The position numbers and the translations under genes are program-made. The notes beneath the pieces were generated by a model. The model ran no database searches, was not told the DNA's origin, and was given only the letters and a program-made list of their open reading frames with translations. From Diplonema japonicum (taxonomy: Eukaryota; Euglenozoa; Diplonemea; Diplonemida; Diplonemidae), in the NCBI GenBank assembly GCA_964019335.1, contig OZ025651.1:310001-374000 (forward strand): a DNA stretch of 64,000 nucleotides, in the 5' to 3' direction. Below, one piece after another: positions 41,666 through 53,800 of this stretch; position 1 is the stretch's first letter, and each line of letters opens with the position of its first letter.

Positions 41666-42051
41666 CTATAACAAGGCAGCGACCACCACCCCCACACCAA
41701 TGACGTTAATCGTCAGTTGCAAAGAACCATAAAACATAAGCCCCGTGCATATTGCTATGAGGCCAATGTTGTGATAAGTGGTGCAGGCGTCGCACGGGGG
41801 CCTATCCACCTTCCAAAAGGAAGCCATGAGGGCACAGAGGACTGGGATGGTGTAGAGCCTGTCATTAATGGTGTTACCAACCCCAGAAGGGGTGCAATCC
41901 GCCACACAGGAAAACACAGCAGGCACACCGGCAACCATGCCCAACAAAGTCACCGATGGGCTCCCGCCCCTTACAGCGTTCCATACTAGAGCGTAGGCCT
42001 GAATGACTACGACATGAACAACACCTGCAGCCGATAGGATGCAAAGAGCGC
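41666..42051 (-). CDS. Multi-pass membrane protein (5' end unresolved)
   Basis: From an acceptor (CACACAG) at 42051 to the stop at 41666 the frame encodes about 128 residues with four hydrophobic helices separated by short loops, containing CVADCTPSGVG and PPCDACTTYHN. The upstream exon is not settled: a GTTTTT...CACAG intron of phase 1 would join a frame that has no ATG except one followed by a long A run. The protein may be an ER or organelle membrane protein. No family is recognised. Confidence 0.6.
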
Positions 42052-42155
42052 CTGTGTGAGTTTGTATGTATGGAAAAAAAAAAAAAAAACGAATGCGATT
42101 ATAATTCGAGACAAGGCAATGCTGCAAGTTATGACGATGATGGGCGCATGGAGAG

Positions 42156-42202
<47 letters not shown>

Positions 42203-42752
42203 CATTGAATACAATTACTCAAGAATAGAGCGGAAAGAAACTGAAAATAGAAGGAGAACGAGAGATAAAAAAAAGGGGGGGTGGCGGAAAGGAAATACGT
42301 TACGGCAGAAAGCAAAACAGCACCCCCATGGAACTGGAACTTCTTTTCAAAGGAAAGAAGAAAGAAAGAAAAAGAGGAAAAATACTCAAAAGGAAAGAAC
42401 CAGACTGTGTTATATCAGTTTTATCCAGTGCCGTTTACCCTCTTATTGTGGAATATACCTTATTTGAACATAGTATGAAACGGAAAAAGTTCCAAGTAAT
42501 TTAATTTCGTCTTATTGGGCCCCGTAGTCCGGTGCCAGAAGAATAATAAGAAGGTTTCCAAATTTCCATATTAAGCCCAAACGGTATGAAGAAAGAAGGA
42601 AAAAAACAAAAAAAGGAAAGAAAAACAAAAAAAGCTTCCCCCTCTTCCAAGGGTTGTGAACCCTCACAAGCAGTAATCAAAAAAAAAAAAGGATACGCAC
42701 GTAAGAAAGAAATATTGAAACACTTTTTTTTCCCCCCCCCATCTTTTCTCGT
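42052..42752. other. Gap with a 44-nt T run
   Basis: Between the membrane-protein gene and glucokinase. It contains T44 at 42159-42202, the longest homopolymer in the window, and several A-rich stretches. The 65-codon plus-strand frame near 42281-42478 has no homologous look and lies on the wrong strand. Part of the 5' end of the membrane-protein gene may lie at 42065-42210. Confidence 0.5.
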
Positions 42753-43832
42753 TTACAATTTTGCACTCTTGGTAGCTCCGGCCTCTTTTGCCTTGAAAAA
42801 CGCGCCTTCGATGTTTAGAGAAAATCGTTTTGTTTGCCTGACGACGTTGACCCTGGACTGGAACCCCATTCTGTCCATGGTGTGGGAGAGGAAGTGAGAT
42901 TTGAGAACGGCTTGGTTCTCAGGGTTTTCAATGAAAAACTCATTGTTTAACACATTGTCACCAGCAATGACGACACCACCAAGAACAAACCCCATAGACA
43001 TGTCCGAGGCAAGGGAGAAGAGGTACTTGTAGTGGATAGAGAGGGCGGAGACTGCGGTGGCACAGCCTGCTTGGGCCCGCTTTGCAACCTGGACTGGTTC
43101 TGTTAACACTGGAAGATTCTTGCCCTCAGACACTTTCTCCCAGCACCTAACCAATCCCGCGCCACCAACGATGTCTTCGTACTCAGCGAGCTTATCCTTT
43201 TTGTACAGCTTTTTCCCTAGTTCGAACAGCCAGTCTCGATCTTCACTTTCAGGCACGATGGTTGTGTGCCCAAACTCTACAGGCATCACCCCAACTTTCC
43301 CGTCTTTGTAATACGTCAGCCCTGTCCCGCACCCCGTTCCTACAGCAAGCACGAAGTATGGCCCGTTCTCAAGGTTCATCCTCTGTTCCTCGTGCGGGCC
43401 CCACATTTTTGTGAAATATTGGGGGTATCTCCCATCTTCCGACAAAGCGGCGATGCCATAAGCAGCGGCTTCTAAGTCATTGAGGAGAACGGTTCTGCTT
43501 GGGGGGAACAGACCGGTGGGCAGTGCCGATTTTTTCAAGAGTCGTTCTTCAGGTGTGTAGTTGCTGAAGGGGCCCAGAACGCTTCCGTCGTAGTTCCTTG
43601 GTCCCGGACCGGCGATGGCGGTGCCTGCCACTGTCGCGTTGCGTAGCACGACTGTCTCGACATCCTTTAGGAACCCCATCAAGCTCTTCATCGCGTTCAG
43701 TTTTCGGACCGTTACCTTGCCTTTGCCATCCTTCCCCATCACAGCCACTCTGGCGTTTGTCCCACCGATGTCCACAGCCACCCACACCTCGCCATGCATG
43801 GCCATCCCGCTTGGCGCGTCGACGTTTTGCAT
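42753..43832 (-). CDS. GLK1: Glucokinase, trypanosomatid type, with C-terminal AKL targeting signal
   Basis: ATP-dependent phosphorylation of glucose to glucose 6-phosphate. 359 residues. The phosphate-binding motif VAVDIGGTNARVAVMG is at about 17-32, the sugar-binding/catalytic Asp is in VLLNDLEAAAYG (about 115), and an AVGTGCGTGLTYY loop and an EFGHTTIVP segment follow. The C-terminal lobe has FVLGGVVIAGDN. It is a group-A bacterial-type glucokinase, as in trypanosomatids, not a eukaryotic hexokinase. The last three residues are AKL, a type-1 peroxisomal targeting signal, so the enzyme is predicted to sit in glycosomes or peroxisomes. No introns. The start at 43832 is the first ATG of the frame. 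Confidence 0.94.
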   Translation of the reverse strand: MQNVDAPSGMAMHGEVWVAVDIGGTNARVAVMGKDGKGKVTVRKLNAMKSLMGFLKDVETVVLRNATVAGTAIAGPGPRNYDGSVLGPFSNYTPEERLLKKSALPTGLFPPSRTVLLNDLEAAAYGIAALSEDGRYPQYFTKMWGPHEEQRMNLENGPYFVLAVGTGCGTGLTYYKDGKVGVMPVEFGHTTIVPESEDRDWLFELGKKLYKKDKLAEYEDIVGGAGLVRCWEKVSEGKNLPVLTEPVQVAKRAQAGCATAVSALSIHYKYLFSLASDMSMGFVLGGVVIAGDNVLNNEFFIENPENQAVLKSHFLSHTMDRMGFQSRVNVVRQTKRFSLNIEGAFFKAKEAGATKSAKL

Positions 43833-43851
43833 TTTATTTTTGTTTGTTCCC

Positions 43852-45422
43852 CTAACCTTTTAATTGTTTCTTCCGCTTGTGTGTGGAGCACAAAGTACAG
43901 CATGGACGGAAGAACAGGACAGCTTTTTCTTTTTCTTTTTTGTCCCCCTTCCCCTCATACCTATTGTTAAAGCATGCACAACAACACCTTTCAAGGACTG
44001 TGGGAGAATCGCCAAGAACGTTACCGTGTGGAACAGAACCTCGGAAAGGCCGAACATCAGCAACACTGAGACGGGGGAGTAGAAGATAAGAGCCGACGCG
44101 AGACAGAAGAGGGGAGGGGTGCTGAAGCTGCGGAAGAGCAGAACAACACAAAGAAGGTTTAAGAGGGAGGAGAAAGAGGCGGACCGGGTAACGTGCGACC
44201 ACACCGACGGCGCGAAATGAGGAACGGCCGCGTACCCCGCACTGCAACCCGGGGGCGTTTCGATTTTAATAATGTGATGTCCCATAATCTCAGAAACGTA
44301 AAGATGCTTCCCGGGAGGGAAGACCTCACCTCCTAGGTATACCACCATCGGGCAGTCTTCCTCACCACGCTGAACTTTGAGCTCATAAACAACACCGTAC
44401 CCCGCTAGCCAGATGGTCTCGGTGGTGATCTCCATGTTGGAGCAAACATCATCGCCTTGGCCAATGATGTACAGGTCTTCGGATTCTCTTTGCGCAGAAA
44501 CCTTTTTTTTCTTTTTACTACTTGAAACGAGATGTCCTTGTTTTCTCCACACTGCAACGGGTGGTGGTCGGCACGGCCATACAGCGCCCTCCGAAGGGGG
44601 ATCGCTAAGAACATCTGTTGCTTGGACTCTCGGGTACAAGATAGAAGGGTAGCTTCCTCCAGCGACCAACCTCGCCACACCGAGCACCACTTGATTGCAC
44701 CAAACAATCGACAAATGATCACAACCGGGACGGTTCGTGAATTCATGTGTACGAATCCCATTGAAGTTATGAGAACGGGGTACAAGTGTGTCGCGTAACC
44801 CGCCGGAAAAGTTGTAAACAGTGACATTAGACGACAGCGGTGTGTATATGGTGCTCATGTGCACATCGTCAAGAAGCGGTGTTGCGGGAGAGGACAGGGA
44901 GATTAAAAGTTTAATCTTTTCGGGTTCCATCCTCCGGGATATCACCCCGCCCATGGAGTGGCCTACAATTGTAATATTCTTCCGATCGTGGGCGGCAAGC
45001 AAGTAATCGATTGTTTCTTTGAGGTACGCGGCTTGACGTTCGGCAATGCGGCCGTCAAAGGCGGACATCTCCCCCCTGAAGTCCAGACAGTACACCACGT
45101 AGTTTCTTTTTCTGCTGAACTCTGGCATTGACAGAACCTTGCCCAAGCTTCTTCCTTGTCCATGGCTTCCTGCGTTGCCCGGTACAAACAGAACCGGTTC
45201 CTTGTGCGGGACTAAGGTAGCTGGGTCCCGCCGACCTTCATTGTACTGCAAGACCTGGTAGCCGTCCTTCGATGACAGCTCGTTTTGCCGCACCCATGAC
45301 GGTATCATCATAGTCATAATGCATCGTGATCCGGTTTCCGTGGCTTGTTCAAGAGGGACCGACAGAAATAGAGACCATGCCAAGACTGACAAAGCAGTTG
45401 CATATGTAGAAGCCGTTAGCAT
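43852..45422 (-). CDS. PGAP1-like GPI inositol deacylase, two exons
   Basis: Exons 45422-43961 and 43922-43852, with a 38-nt intron (GTATGA...AAAAG, phase 1); 510 residues. An N-terminal membrane helix (about 7-25) leads into an alpha/beta-hydrolase domain with the PGAP1 entry FVPGNAGSHGQGRSL (about 78) and the nucleophile motif VGHSMGGV (Ser about 154). A downstream Asp/His-containing NRPGCDHLSIVWCN segment supplies the remaining triad. Two or more C-terminal membrane helices lie at about 420-485. PGAP1 removes the acyl chain from the inositol of GPI anchors in the ER, a step needed for export of GPI proteins. It is shorter than animal PGAP1 (over 900 residues), as in some protists. Without splicing, the C-terminus would read as a Lys run. 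Confidence 0.87.
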
Positions 45423-45498
45423 TCCTGATGGAAGGCGAAAATGTTAAACGGGGGCGTATAAAAAAAAGGGGGGGGAAATATAAAACGGAAAGGCTACT

Positions 45499-47621
45499 CT
45501 AGCCCCCCTCAGCGATCCTTCTCTGAACGTCGTCAGGTACCACAGTGTCGTCACCACAAAACCGTGACCCGGAGCCGTTCCTCTCAAAGACTAAAATGAC
45601 GTCCGAGTTGCAAGCAGCTCCGTTAGGCGGGGTCTGTGGTTTTTTGTTTTTTCTTTTGTTTACTTTTTTTTTATTAATCCCTCCCCTGCCTCGATTCTCC
45701 CCTCGCGCTTAAACCGACAAAAAAAATTTCTTTTTTTTTTCCAACCCGCGGAAACTACTTTATATGGGCTGCATCGGTTCTGATATACGAGGATTTACAT
45801 ACACACACAGAAAAAAAAAAAGAAAAAAGAAACAAAACACACCTGAACCCCAATTGGGTCTACACCCGAGAGAAACCTCGGCTCGGAACCATCGGAGGGG
45901 TAGATGAAGGAGTAAGGGGACGACCTAGAGAGAACCGTTGCGGAGGACAGCCTGAACGAACCGGAAGACGAAAAGAGGGAAGACGACAAGGCAGATTGCA
46001 GAGACAACAATGGCGACACAGACGTCTCGGACAGCGCCGCTAAAACCGTTCGGAACGCCTCGGCTTGCGCCGCGTCCAGCGTCCCCGACATAGCGTCGTA
46101 GGTTAAACCGAGCTGCGCAGCAAGCCGCGAAGGTGAACCATCGGCATCAAAGCGATCGATTTTCTCAAGGCAGCCTTCTGTCTGGGAACCAATTTCCATC
46201 CCTCGAATAGTATGTTCCTCCCACAGGCTCCATGGGACTGTGTAGATCAACACATCAGCTGTGCTTCTCATTGCAACCCTGCACAGTGATTCCACAGTTT
46301 GCAGTTTATGAACTGACACCCGTTTCAGGTCCCCCACCAAGATATCTATGAGCTCCTTGGGCCCCCAATTCCTTCCCTTGCACAGATCGACAATGTATGA
46401 AGCGTCGTATTCTGAGGCGCTACTGCCCTTCATGAACCCGTACAGGTTCCGCACCACGTTGTACAGCTTTCCTTTGCTGCCTTCAGTCAGTTTTGGTTCG
46501 TTCTTCAAAACCATGTTACGGACGTACCCTATTTTGTACAGGCAGGTTAGCGTTGACGGGATGGACGATGGTGTTGAATGCACCAAAGTTGGGTCATCAA
46601 AAGGACCTCGCGTGCTGCAGTCAGCGATGATAGGATACCATAGAGAAGCAGGATCCTTCGGGAAATAGCCCTCACCGTGTTGAAGAGGATGGCCCGCCGC
46701 CCATAACGCTTCAGCAATTTCACAGACAACCTTTGTTGCCGTGTTTAAAAGTTGTGTGGCGTGCTGTCTGTGCTCAGATCGGATGATTGAATAATACTCA
46801 AAGTACCAGTATGCCGCGCACCAAGCCCAGGCTTTGCTGGAATCCTCGAGAAGGGTTGGGGTGATGTTTCCTTCCTTGAATTCTTGCTCATACCCGTTGA
46901 TGCATATGAACACATTGTCAGCATACCATGAGATCCGAGACGTTACGGCATCGACCTGCCAAGGCAACCACGCGGAGGACCGTTCAGGGTCGCCTTTGGT
47001 TTTGACGAGGACGTCGATTTCTTTTTGGATCTCATTTCTCATATCGGCTGCGTGACGCCGTGTCACCTCGTCCACCTGTTGTATGCAGTAAATGCCGTCG
47101 AGACGTTCAAACCCAACCGATTGGAGCAAGTTTATCGGTGCAACGAAGTATTTCTCCCTCGATTTACATAGTTCAGGGTACGTTTCTTTTGTGACCATCG
47201 GTGATGAGCTCGTGACGCCGTCCAGTACCTTTATTAAAGCGCCGTACATTGCTATGATCTTGTCGGCATCGGATGTCTCCACTCTTATCTGTGGGATGTA
47301 CACGGTTTCAGGGCGTGGGAGGTGCAGAGCCACCTTGACTGTCTTACAGCACCACGTGCAGGAGAACTTTAATATCGATTTTCCTCTTGACAGTTCCATT
47401 TGTTTCTTGTTTTGGTAGGCTCCCTCTGGCCATAGGGCGGACAGAATTCTTTTTTCCATCTTCGCGTGCACGTCTAGCCCTGAGCCTTCCTCCACGTCGC
47501 CTACCAGTGCGTACCAACACGTGTGCTCGCCGTCGTTCATTTGATATGCCGACTCAAAGCTCCCTCCCTGTCCCTCCCCACACCATTTCTGTGCATAATT
47601 TGTTTCCTTTGAACCCTGCAT
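45499..47621 (-). CDS. Unknown cytosolic protein, two exons
   Basis: Exon 1 runs from the ATG at 47621 to 45843 and exon 2 from 45633 to 45499. They are joined in phase 0 by a 209-nt intron (GTGTGT...CACAG), the longest here, which may hide another small exon. The product is about 637 residues. It looks globular throughout: a charged helical segment (EVTRRHAADMRNEIQKEIDVLVKT), several Trp-rich helices (AWAWCAAYWYFEYYSIIR) and GYFPKDPASLWYPIIADC. The C-terminus is Ser-rich and then short and acidic. No signal peptide. No family is recognised. An out-of-frame ATG a few bases upstream leaves the exact start open; MNDGEHTCWY at residue 28 is the next in-frame choice. Confidence 0.72.
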
Positions 47622-47811
47622 TGCATCGTCCTTTTGCGTTCGTGTATTATTTTTTTCTCTTTTCTTTCCCTTTGGGTGATTAGGGGGGGGGGGGTGTTTC
47701 TTGTTGACCGAAAAACAAGACAGAACCATGAAATAGAAGAGTGCATTCCATTGTAAAAGGAACAGAAAGAGGGGGAAAGAATGTTAGAGCAGTGGTGAGG
47801 GCGGTTCGACG

Positions 47812-50800
47812 CTATTCTTGTTGCCTAACGCCCCACTCCCCTGGTATTACAGAAACGGGAGTCTGAACGAATCTTGTGGTGAAATGGGCCGCTCTGTTGT
47901 TGGCGAACGATACTGTAGTGGTACGTGTGTGGTGGGGGGTTGCACTGTGCTGGTGTGCAGGGGGACGTGGGATTTTAATTTTCTTCTTTTTGGACTTTCT
48001 GCGGCGATGCGGGGGCTCGGCAACTTTATCCTTGTCATCTATGTTGCTGTCCCACTGAGAAAAGATGTTCTCCTTACGTCCATCGCCACCAGGAAGCACC
48101 ATCCCAATTCCATTATGTGAGGTGGTCCTAAAATCTAAATCTTCTTGAAAGAAATCGTCATCATGGATCACATTAGACCCTCTGTATGACTCACGACGAA
48201 CATTCCTCCAGCAAATCATATCGGCAGCTGTCGTGACACCGCTCAGCACCGCCACAGGGGAGCTCGACCTCCTGTCTATACTTTTCTTTTTCCTTGAATG
48301 AATCGGCAGTATTTCTTCTTTTTTCACCTCGGCCTCTGGTATCGTAAACCGCACGCTTCGCTTCTTCTGCCCAGCGTCTTTGTTCTGCATGATACAACTG
48401 ATGAGAACCGTGCTTGGGTCTGGTGGGTTGTACGAAAACTGTCCCTCCTCTACGCGCATTGACCTCCTCCGCTTCACTCTCTTGTAACCCTCGACACTGC
48501 CCTTTCTTCTCGGCTTCGGTGTGGTCGGAGTAAGAGGCTCACTGGCCTCAGTGCTTTGATTGTCCATAAAGTTCTCGAATGAAGGTGACGCAGGACTCGA
48601 TATAGGTTCTACCGGGAAGTCCTTTTCTGGAATAAGCAAGAACGGTGCGATTCGTAAAGTACAGGCCTTCTGGATAGAGTACAAATCTCTCTTTCTTGCC
48701 AGAGCATTGTTCACAGGGAGGTGGAAGGCTGATTGGAACGGCGGGCGTGTTCGGTCGAACTTCGTGTCGCAGGGATACGGCCAGTTCCACTCCGCCACCG
48801 CCCACAAGTCTGAGGGTTGTCCATGATTTTCAGCAGCTTTATGCTTGTTCACAGTCAGGTTTGTTGTGAACCGTACGTTGTGGCACATGGTCCCTGTGCC
48901 GTATGTCGACGTCGGCCGAACAGTTGCCTTGAAGACAGTTTTGATGGCGAGGTTAGAGAGCACGCATGTGTACGACCGGGCTTTGCAGAATAGAACCCAT
49001 GAAGCATCGATCCCAACACGCATTAAGAACACGTCGTAGCAAAGCTGGTTATGCTGCATTGCATCTTCCGGTGGGTTCCAGTCCAGCACGGCTGTCGTGT
49101 GGCTCACCGATCTGACGCGGAGGTTCGTGCAAGCCTTCGGGGGGCGCGTGTCCTTCCACGACACACTGATGCTGTATTGCGACCAGAGTTTTGCAGGCGG
49201 ACGTGTTCCCGAATACTTATTGTAGTACTTGTCTGCGTTGCTGTTCCGACCACGCAAACGGAAGGCGTAGTCGCATAGCTTCCCTTTTGAAATCTTAATA
49301 CGGGCAAAGCCGTCGCCATCAATCTCCCCGACATCCTGCCAAACCCCGTGGTCGCCGTTGGATAAGGATATCACCGATGCAGCTTGTAGGAGGTATCCAT
49401 AAGTAGATTGATGTGTCTCTTCTATTGTAGGGGAGTCTGCGAATGTGGTGCAGGCGTTTGCTGACCCGAAGGTCTTTGTGACGGAGTACTCAGTGGTCAT
49501 TCCCGTCGACTGTGGAAGGGAGATGATGATGATATCCCCGGAGATCAGCATATCCAACCCGTCGTCGTCGTCGTAGTCGTCTTCGCGATCCTCGTACGAG
49601 TCCTTGCAGTACCACACGTACTTCGCCGTTGTCTTGATCATCGGGTAGTATGAGTTGTACTGTCCTTCATCCGTGAGCTCCTGATGCGACTCTGAAGGTG
49701 ATGGTGACGGCATCTTGAGCATGAAGGAGCGATCCGCCGCGTCATGTTTCATCTCCACCGTTCTACAGCTCCCTGAAAACTCTCGATAGTCCACGGTCGA
49801 GTAATGCACTGTGGAGTGAGTGACATGTGCCAGCCTTACAGCAAGCTCTGTGGTTGGGGTCGATGGTAGATCTGCGTGAGATGCGTTCATTTGAGTCAAC
49901 AACCCCCGCAAGCTTTTCGCGTCTAATCGATACACTGCTCTCAAGGTGTCTGCTACCGTGCTTCCCATAAGTGTTTCTAGTAACGCGGGCATCTCGGGTG
50001 CTAGTTTACGTGACAGCATGGTTCCCTGTACCGATCGTGGTGAATTCTTCGGGGAGGAGTGCGGTGAGTTTCCCGGCGACGACATAGCGGATTGCTTCTC
50101 GTCGCTCTCCTCGTCCTCTTCGATCTGTCTCTCTACAACCACCAACCCGCTCCTTGCACCCCACAGCTGCACGAACCTGCACTGCATAGCAGTCTTCATC
50201 GATTCGATCTTCGCTTGCTCCGAATGTAACACCAAATCAGGGCATGTCACGCAATCCGCGTCGGTCTCCGTCCTCCAAAACAACCCCAACATAAGATCAT
50301 TATTAACATGCCTGGCCTCGTACAGGATAGGCATGCACGGCCTTCTCGGGAGGGTTCTGAAGTGGAAGTTGGGGTACCAGTGGTCGTAGCACACCTTCCT
50401 CTCGGCGATGTTCATGGAGAAAATAACGTTGCGGAGGAGGACGGAGTAGAGGCTGTCACGTGAGAGGGAATTGATTCGAAGGGTAGTCTCAGTTTCGGGT
50501 TGTAGTTCGATGCTGGTGGGCACTACGTTGAGGTTAATGGCCATCTGATACGAGGCGCAGGTGTCGATCTTGCTGTCTGACGCCTTGGCTTTGGTGAGAG
50601 TGACATCAACATATTTCTCGCAGACTCGCTTCAGGATAACCAGAATTGGAGCAAGGGTTTCAAAGATAGACGGCCCACACCATGTACCCCACTTGGGTTC
50701 GGCATCGCCCGACTGGTGACATGCACGCGAGAAGCACGAGTATGTCATCCCCGGCTCAAGATTTTGTAGTACCCTGGTTTCCATCGCAAACGTTTTCGTT

Positions 50801-53800
50801 ACCGCAATGCTTTCCGTCTGCTTCGGTATCTTTCCCTTTAGCTCACATGACCCAGTGATGACTCTAATATCATACTCCTTATCCAGCCCGTCCTGAACAA
50901 CCACTGTCGCTCCTTCCATAAACAACAGCTGGTCTTGTGAAAGCAACTTTGGGTCCACAATTCTTTGCCGCCTCTTTCTGGTTTTTTTGCCCTTGCTGTT
51001 TCGCTCTTCTTGAGCTTCGTATTGCAGGAGTCGTTCACCGCAAGCACGCAAATCCTCGACTTCCGCCCTTCGAGGTGTTCTCTCAATGCACACCATCGCA
51101 TAATGCTCGCCTATGACAGTCACGCGTGACATCGTCTCAGGCTTTGTTGCAACGTACAATGGTGGCGACAAGGGAGAGAGCATCCCGACGGTGTCGTACG
51201 ACCGCACGCTAATCTTGTAGATTGCGTCTGGGCGCAGTTGTGAGAAGGACATGCTGTTCTCTGCCAGAACATGTTGTGTTACCACCATGCGGTGTACCCA
51301 CGTCCCCGTCTCCCCAGGGACATCCCCTTCCATCTCCATCTTCCAGTGCTGCACATTGTTGCTGACAGTCTGCGTTTGGTAGATAGCTTCGTACTCACCA
51401 CTTGCATTTATCGTCAAAATGGGTTGCTTGGGCTCCACTTTGTCAAGAGGCGGACGTTCCCAAGACACCTGGAAACACGTCTCAGTAAGCGAGTGAAGGC
51501 TGACAACAATGGCCTTCGCCGTGTGGAATGTGACGAGCTCCGACCACTGCCCCCAGTACTCGCCCTTCACGCGAACCCTGATGCAGATACTATACAAGGA
51601 GTCGGTCATCAAACCGGCGACAAGAAAAATGTCGGAAAAGTTTTCCAAAGATACGTCTTTGATGAACTCGAACGGTTGACTGGTCGCTGAGGCGCTTCTG
51701 TTCTTCACTTCGGAGCGGAACGTGATTCGCACCTGGTACCCAGCCACGGTGCCGTTGTCGTCGGACAACGTGATGACCTGCGTTGCTTCCTCGTCTTCCT
51801 CTCCATCGACCGACACAGGCGCACGGGAGCACGACAGTGAGACGTACTCCTCACCTACCTCATGCACCTTGACACGGATGTCTGTGAGGGTTTGGATCAT
51901 GATGTGGTTTGACCACAAAGACCATTTCCCGACTAATGTTCTTTGCCTTAGTTTGATAGCGTGTCGTACACCTGACATCAACCCTTGAATGAGGAATTGA
52001 TCTTCGTCCCAGGCCACCGGGTGTGTCAACGGGTCCCTTTCGCCCTCTACACGTACCCACACCTCATAGTCAGTCTCCATGCGGTACACTACAGACAGGT
52101 ACGGATGGTCATCTCCGTCGTCGGTGCTGTCTGAACTCACTTCCTCTTCCTCGTAGGCAAATCTGTCCTGCTCTTCTTCAGTGAGCACGACCACTAGGTC
52201 GCGAATATTGGGCACTGCCTGGCCTTGCTTTCTAGCTATAGAGATCACGTCTTTCTTTTTTTGCTGCATCAAAGTCTGACGTTGTTCTTCGAGTTTGATT
52301 CTGATTTCCTTATTCTTTTTGATTCTCTCTTGCTTTTGACGCCTCAGAGCATGCCTCCTCCTCTCCCTCTCTTCCACTTTCGCGAACTCACGCATCACAG
52401 CCACCCACTCGTCAACCATCCCCGACTGGGATTCAGACACGTCATCAAACCCCCCATCCTTGTACTTCTCCCGCCGCCTTTTACGTCTTCGTGCCCTTCT
52501 TCCATCGCGCTCTTCTTTTAACGTCTTCCAGTATTCCTTCTCCTTTTCGATGAGGCGGTTGTGTTCTTCCTTCTCCTCGTCAGCAAGCCCTACGCCCCCA
52601 GCTGCCATGAGTCTTTCGAGGGCTGCAGTCTCTCGGATTTCGTGTTTTGTCTTGAAAGGCAGTGACCTTGCCCACTTGATGTGCACAAAGTCCTCGCCGA
52701 TGACGTCTGCATCGATAGTCAGCTTCCCCAACGTCGTGAAGCGCACCAGCTGAGACCACTGCCCCCAGTATGTTGTGTTGCCTGCAACTAGCTGGGGCTT
52801 GAGCTTGATGCTGTATGACTTGTCGGGTGACAGTCCGGAGACGACGCACCCCAGCTGTGCCGTCGGTGCGAATTTCTTCGTGAACGTTGAGTCACTGTCG
52901 AGCCTTGTGACAGACACCTCGAAACGCACTATGTCCTTCGCCATCCCCTCACACTCCGCACTCGTGAAGTTATTTCGAAGGCGCTGCATCACCCCTAGAA
53001 GCTGCTTCTCCTGCTCTAGCGACGCAGAGTCCAACGTGTACGGGCGGGGCAGCTTCGACACCGTTTTACTGTTCTCTTGTATCCCAAACAGAGCAACGCT
53101 CTCTTCGCCTATTTTAGAGACAAGGATCTCCAGTTGCTTGATGAGAGCTATTGCGGCGTACTGCTCTTGCCAGAAGTACTTTATAGACTGCGCCCATGCG
53201 TCCTCGTCAGCATACTGCACCACCTGAAGGAAGCTCACCTTGTACCTGTCTTGAGCGAGGCCTGTATAGCGCCACTTAGGTTTTGGCGGTAGAGGGTCGA
53301 TGTCGATGACCTCGGTCTTCTTTGTAGACATGGCAGTTGCGATTACGAAGAACTTGTTGAAGACGCCGGTCTGCATGGCTGAGAGGTCCCGCACGGTCCA
53401 TTGCACTTCGAAACCGTCCTCTCCGAGAGGCGCAAGGTCGATGGGAACATACCGCAGTGTCAGCAGCACCTTGTTGGACCACGATCCCCATCTTTTGTTC
53501 GACTGCTCATGCCGGGACTGGAACGCGTACCTGCTGTTGCCAGACAAGTCCTCTACACATAGATCAACAGAAGGGTTGAAGTAGGACTGAAGTTTCTGCG
53601 TGCTCGACCCATCATGGATGGTCACTTGGAGCTCTGTACGGTATTCCGACGCGTGCGAAGGTCGCAGTACGACCCCAGAATGCGTCAACAGGGAGATGGA
53701 CAACTCAGCGATTTTCTGAGTGGTCATGATGGTGGGTGTGCACCACTCCATCCAACATTCGTGCACATCATCAAATGCACACATTTTGACGCCGTAGTTG

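Noticed and set aside
44480-44520. Possible very short intron in the PGAP1-like gene (GTAGTAAAAAG...AAAAG)
   Set aside because: Only about 20 nt and not a multiple of three, so removal would break the frame; kept as coding Lys residues.
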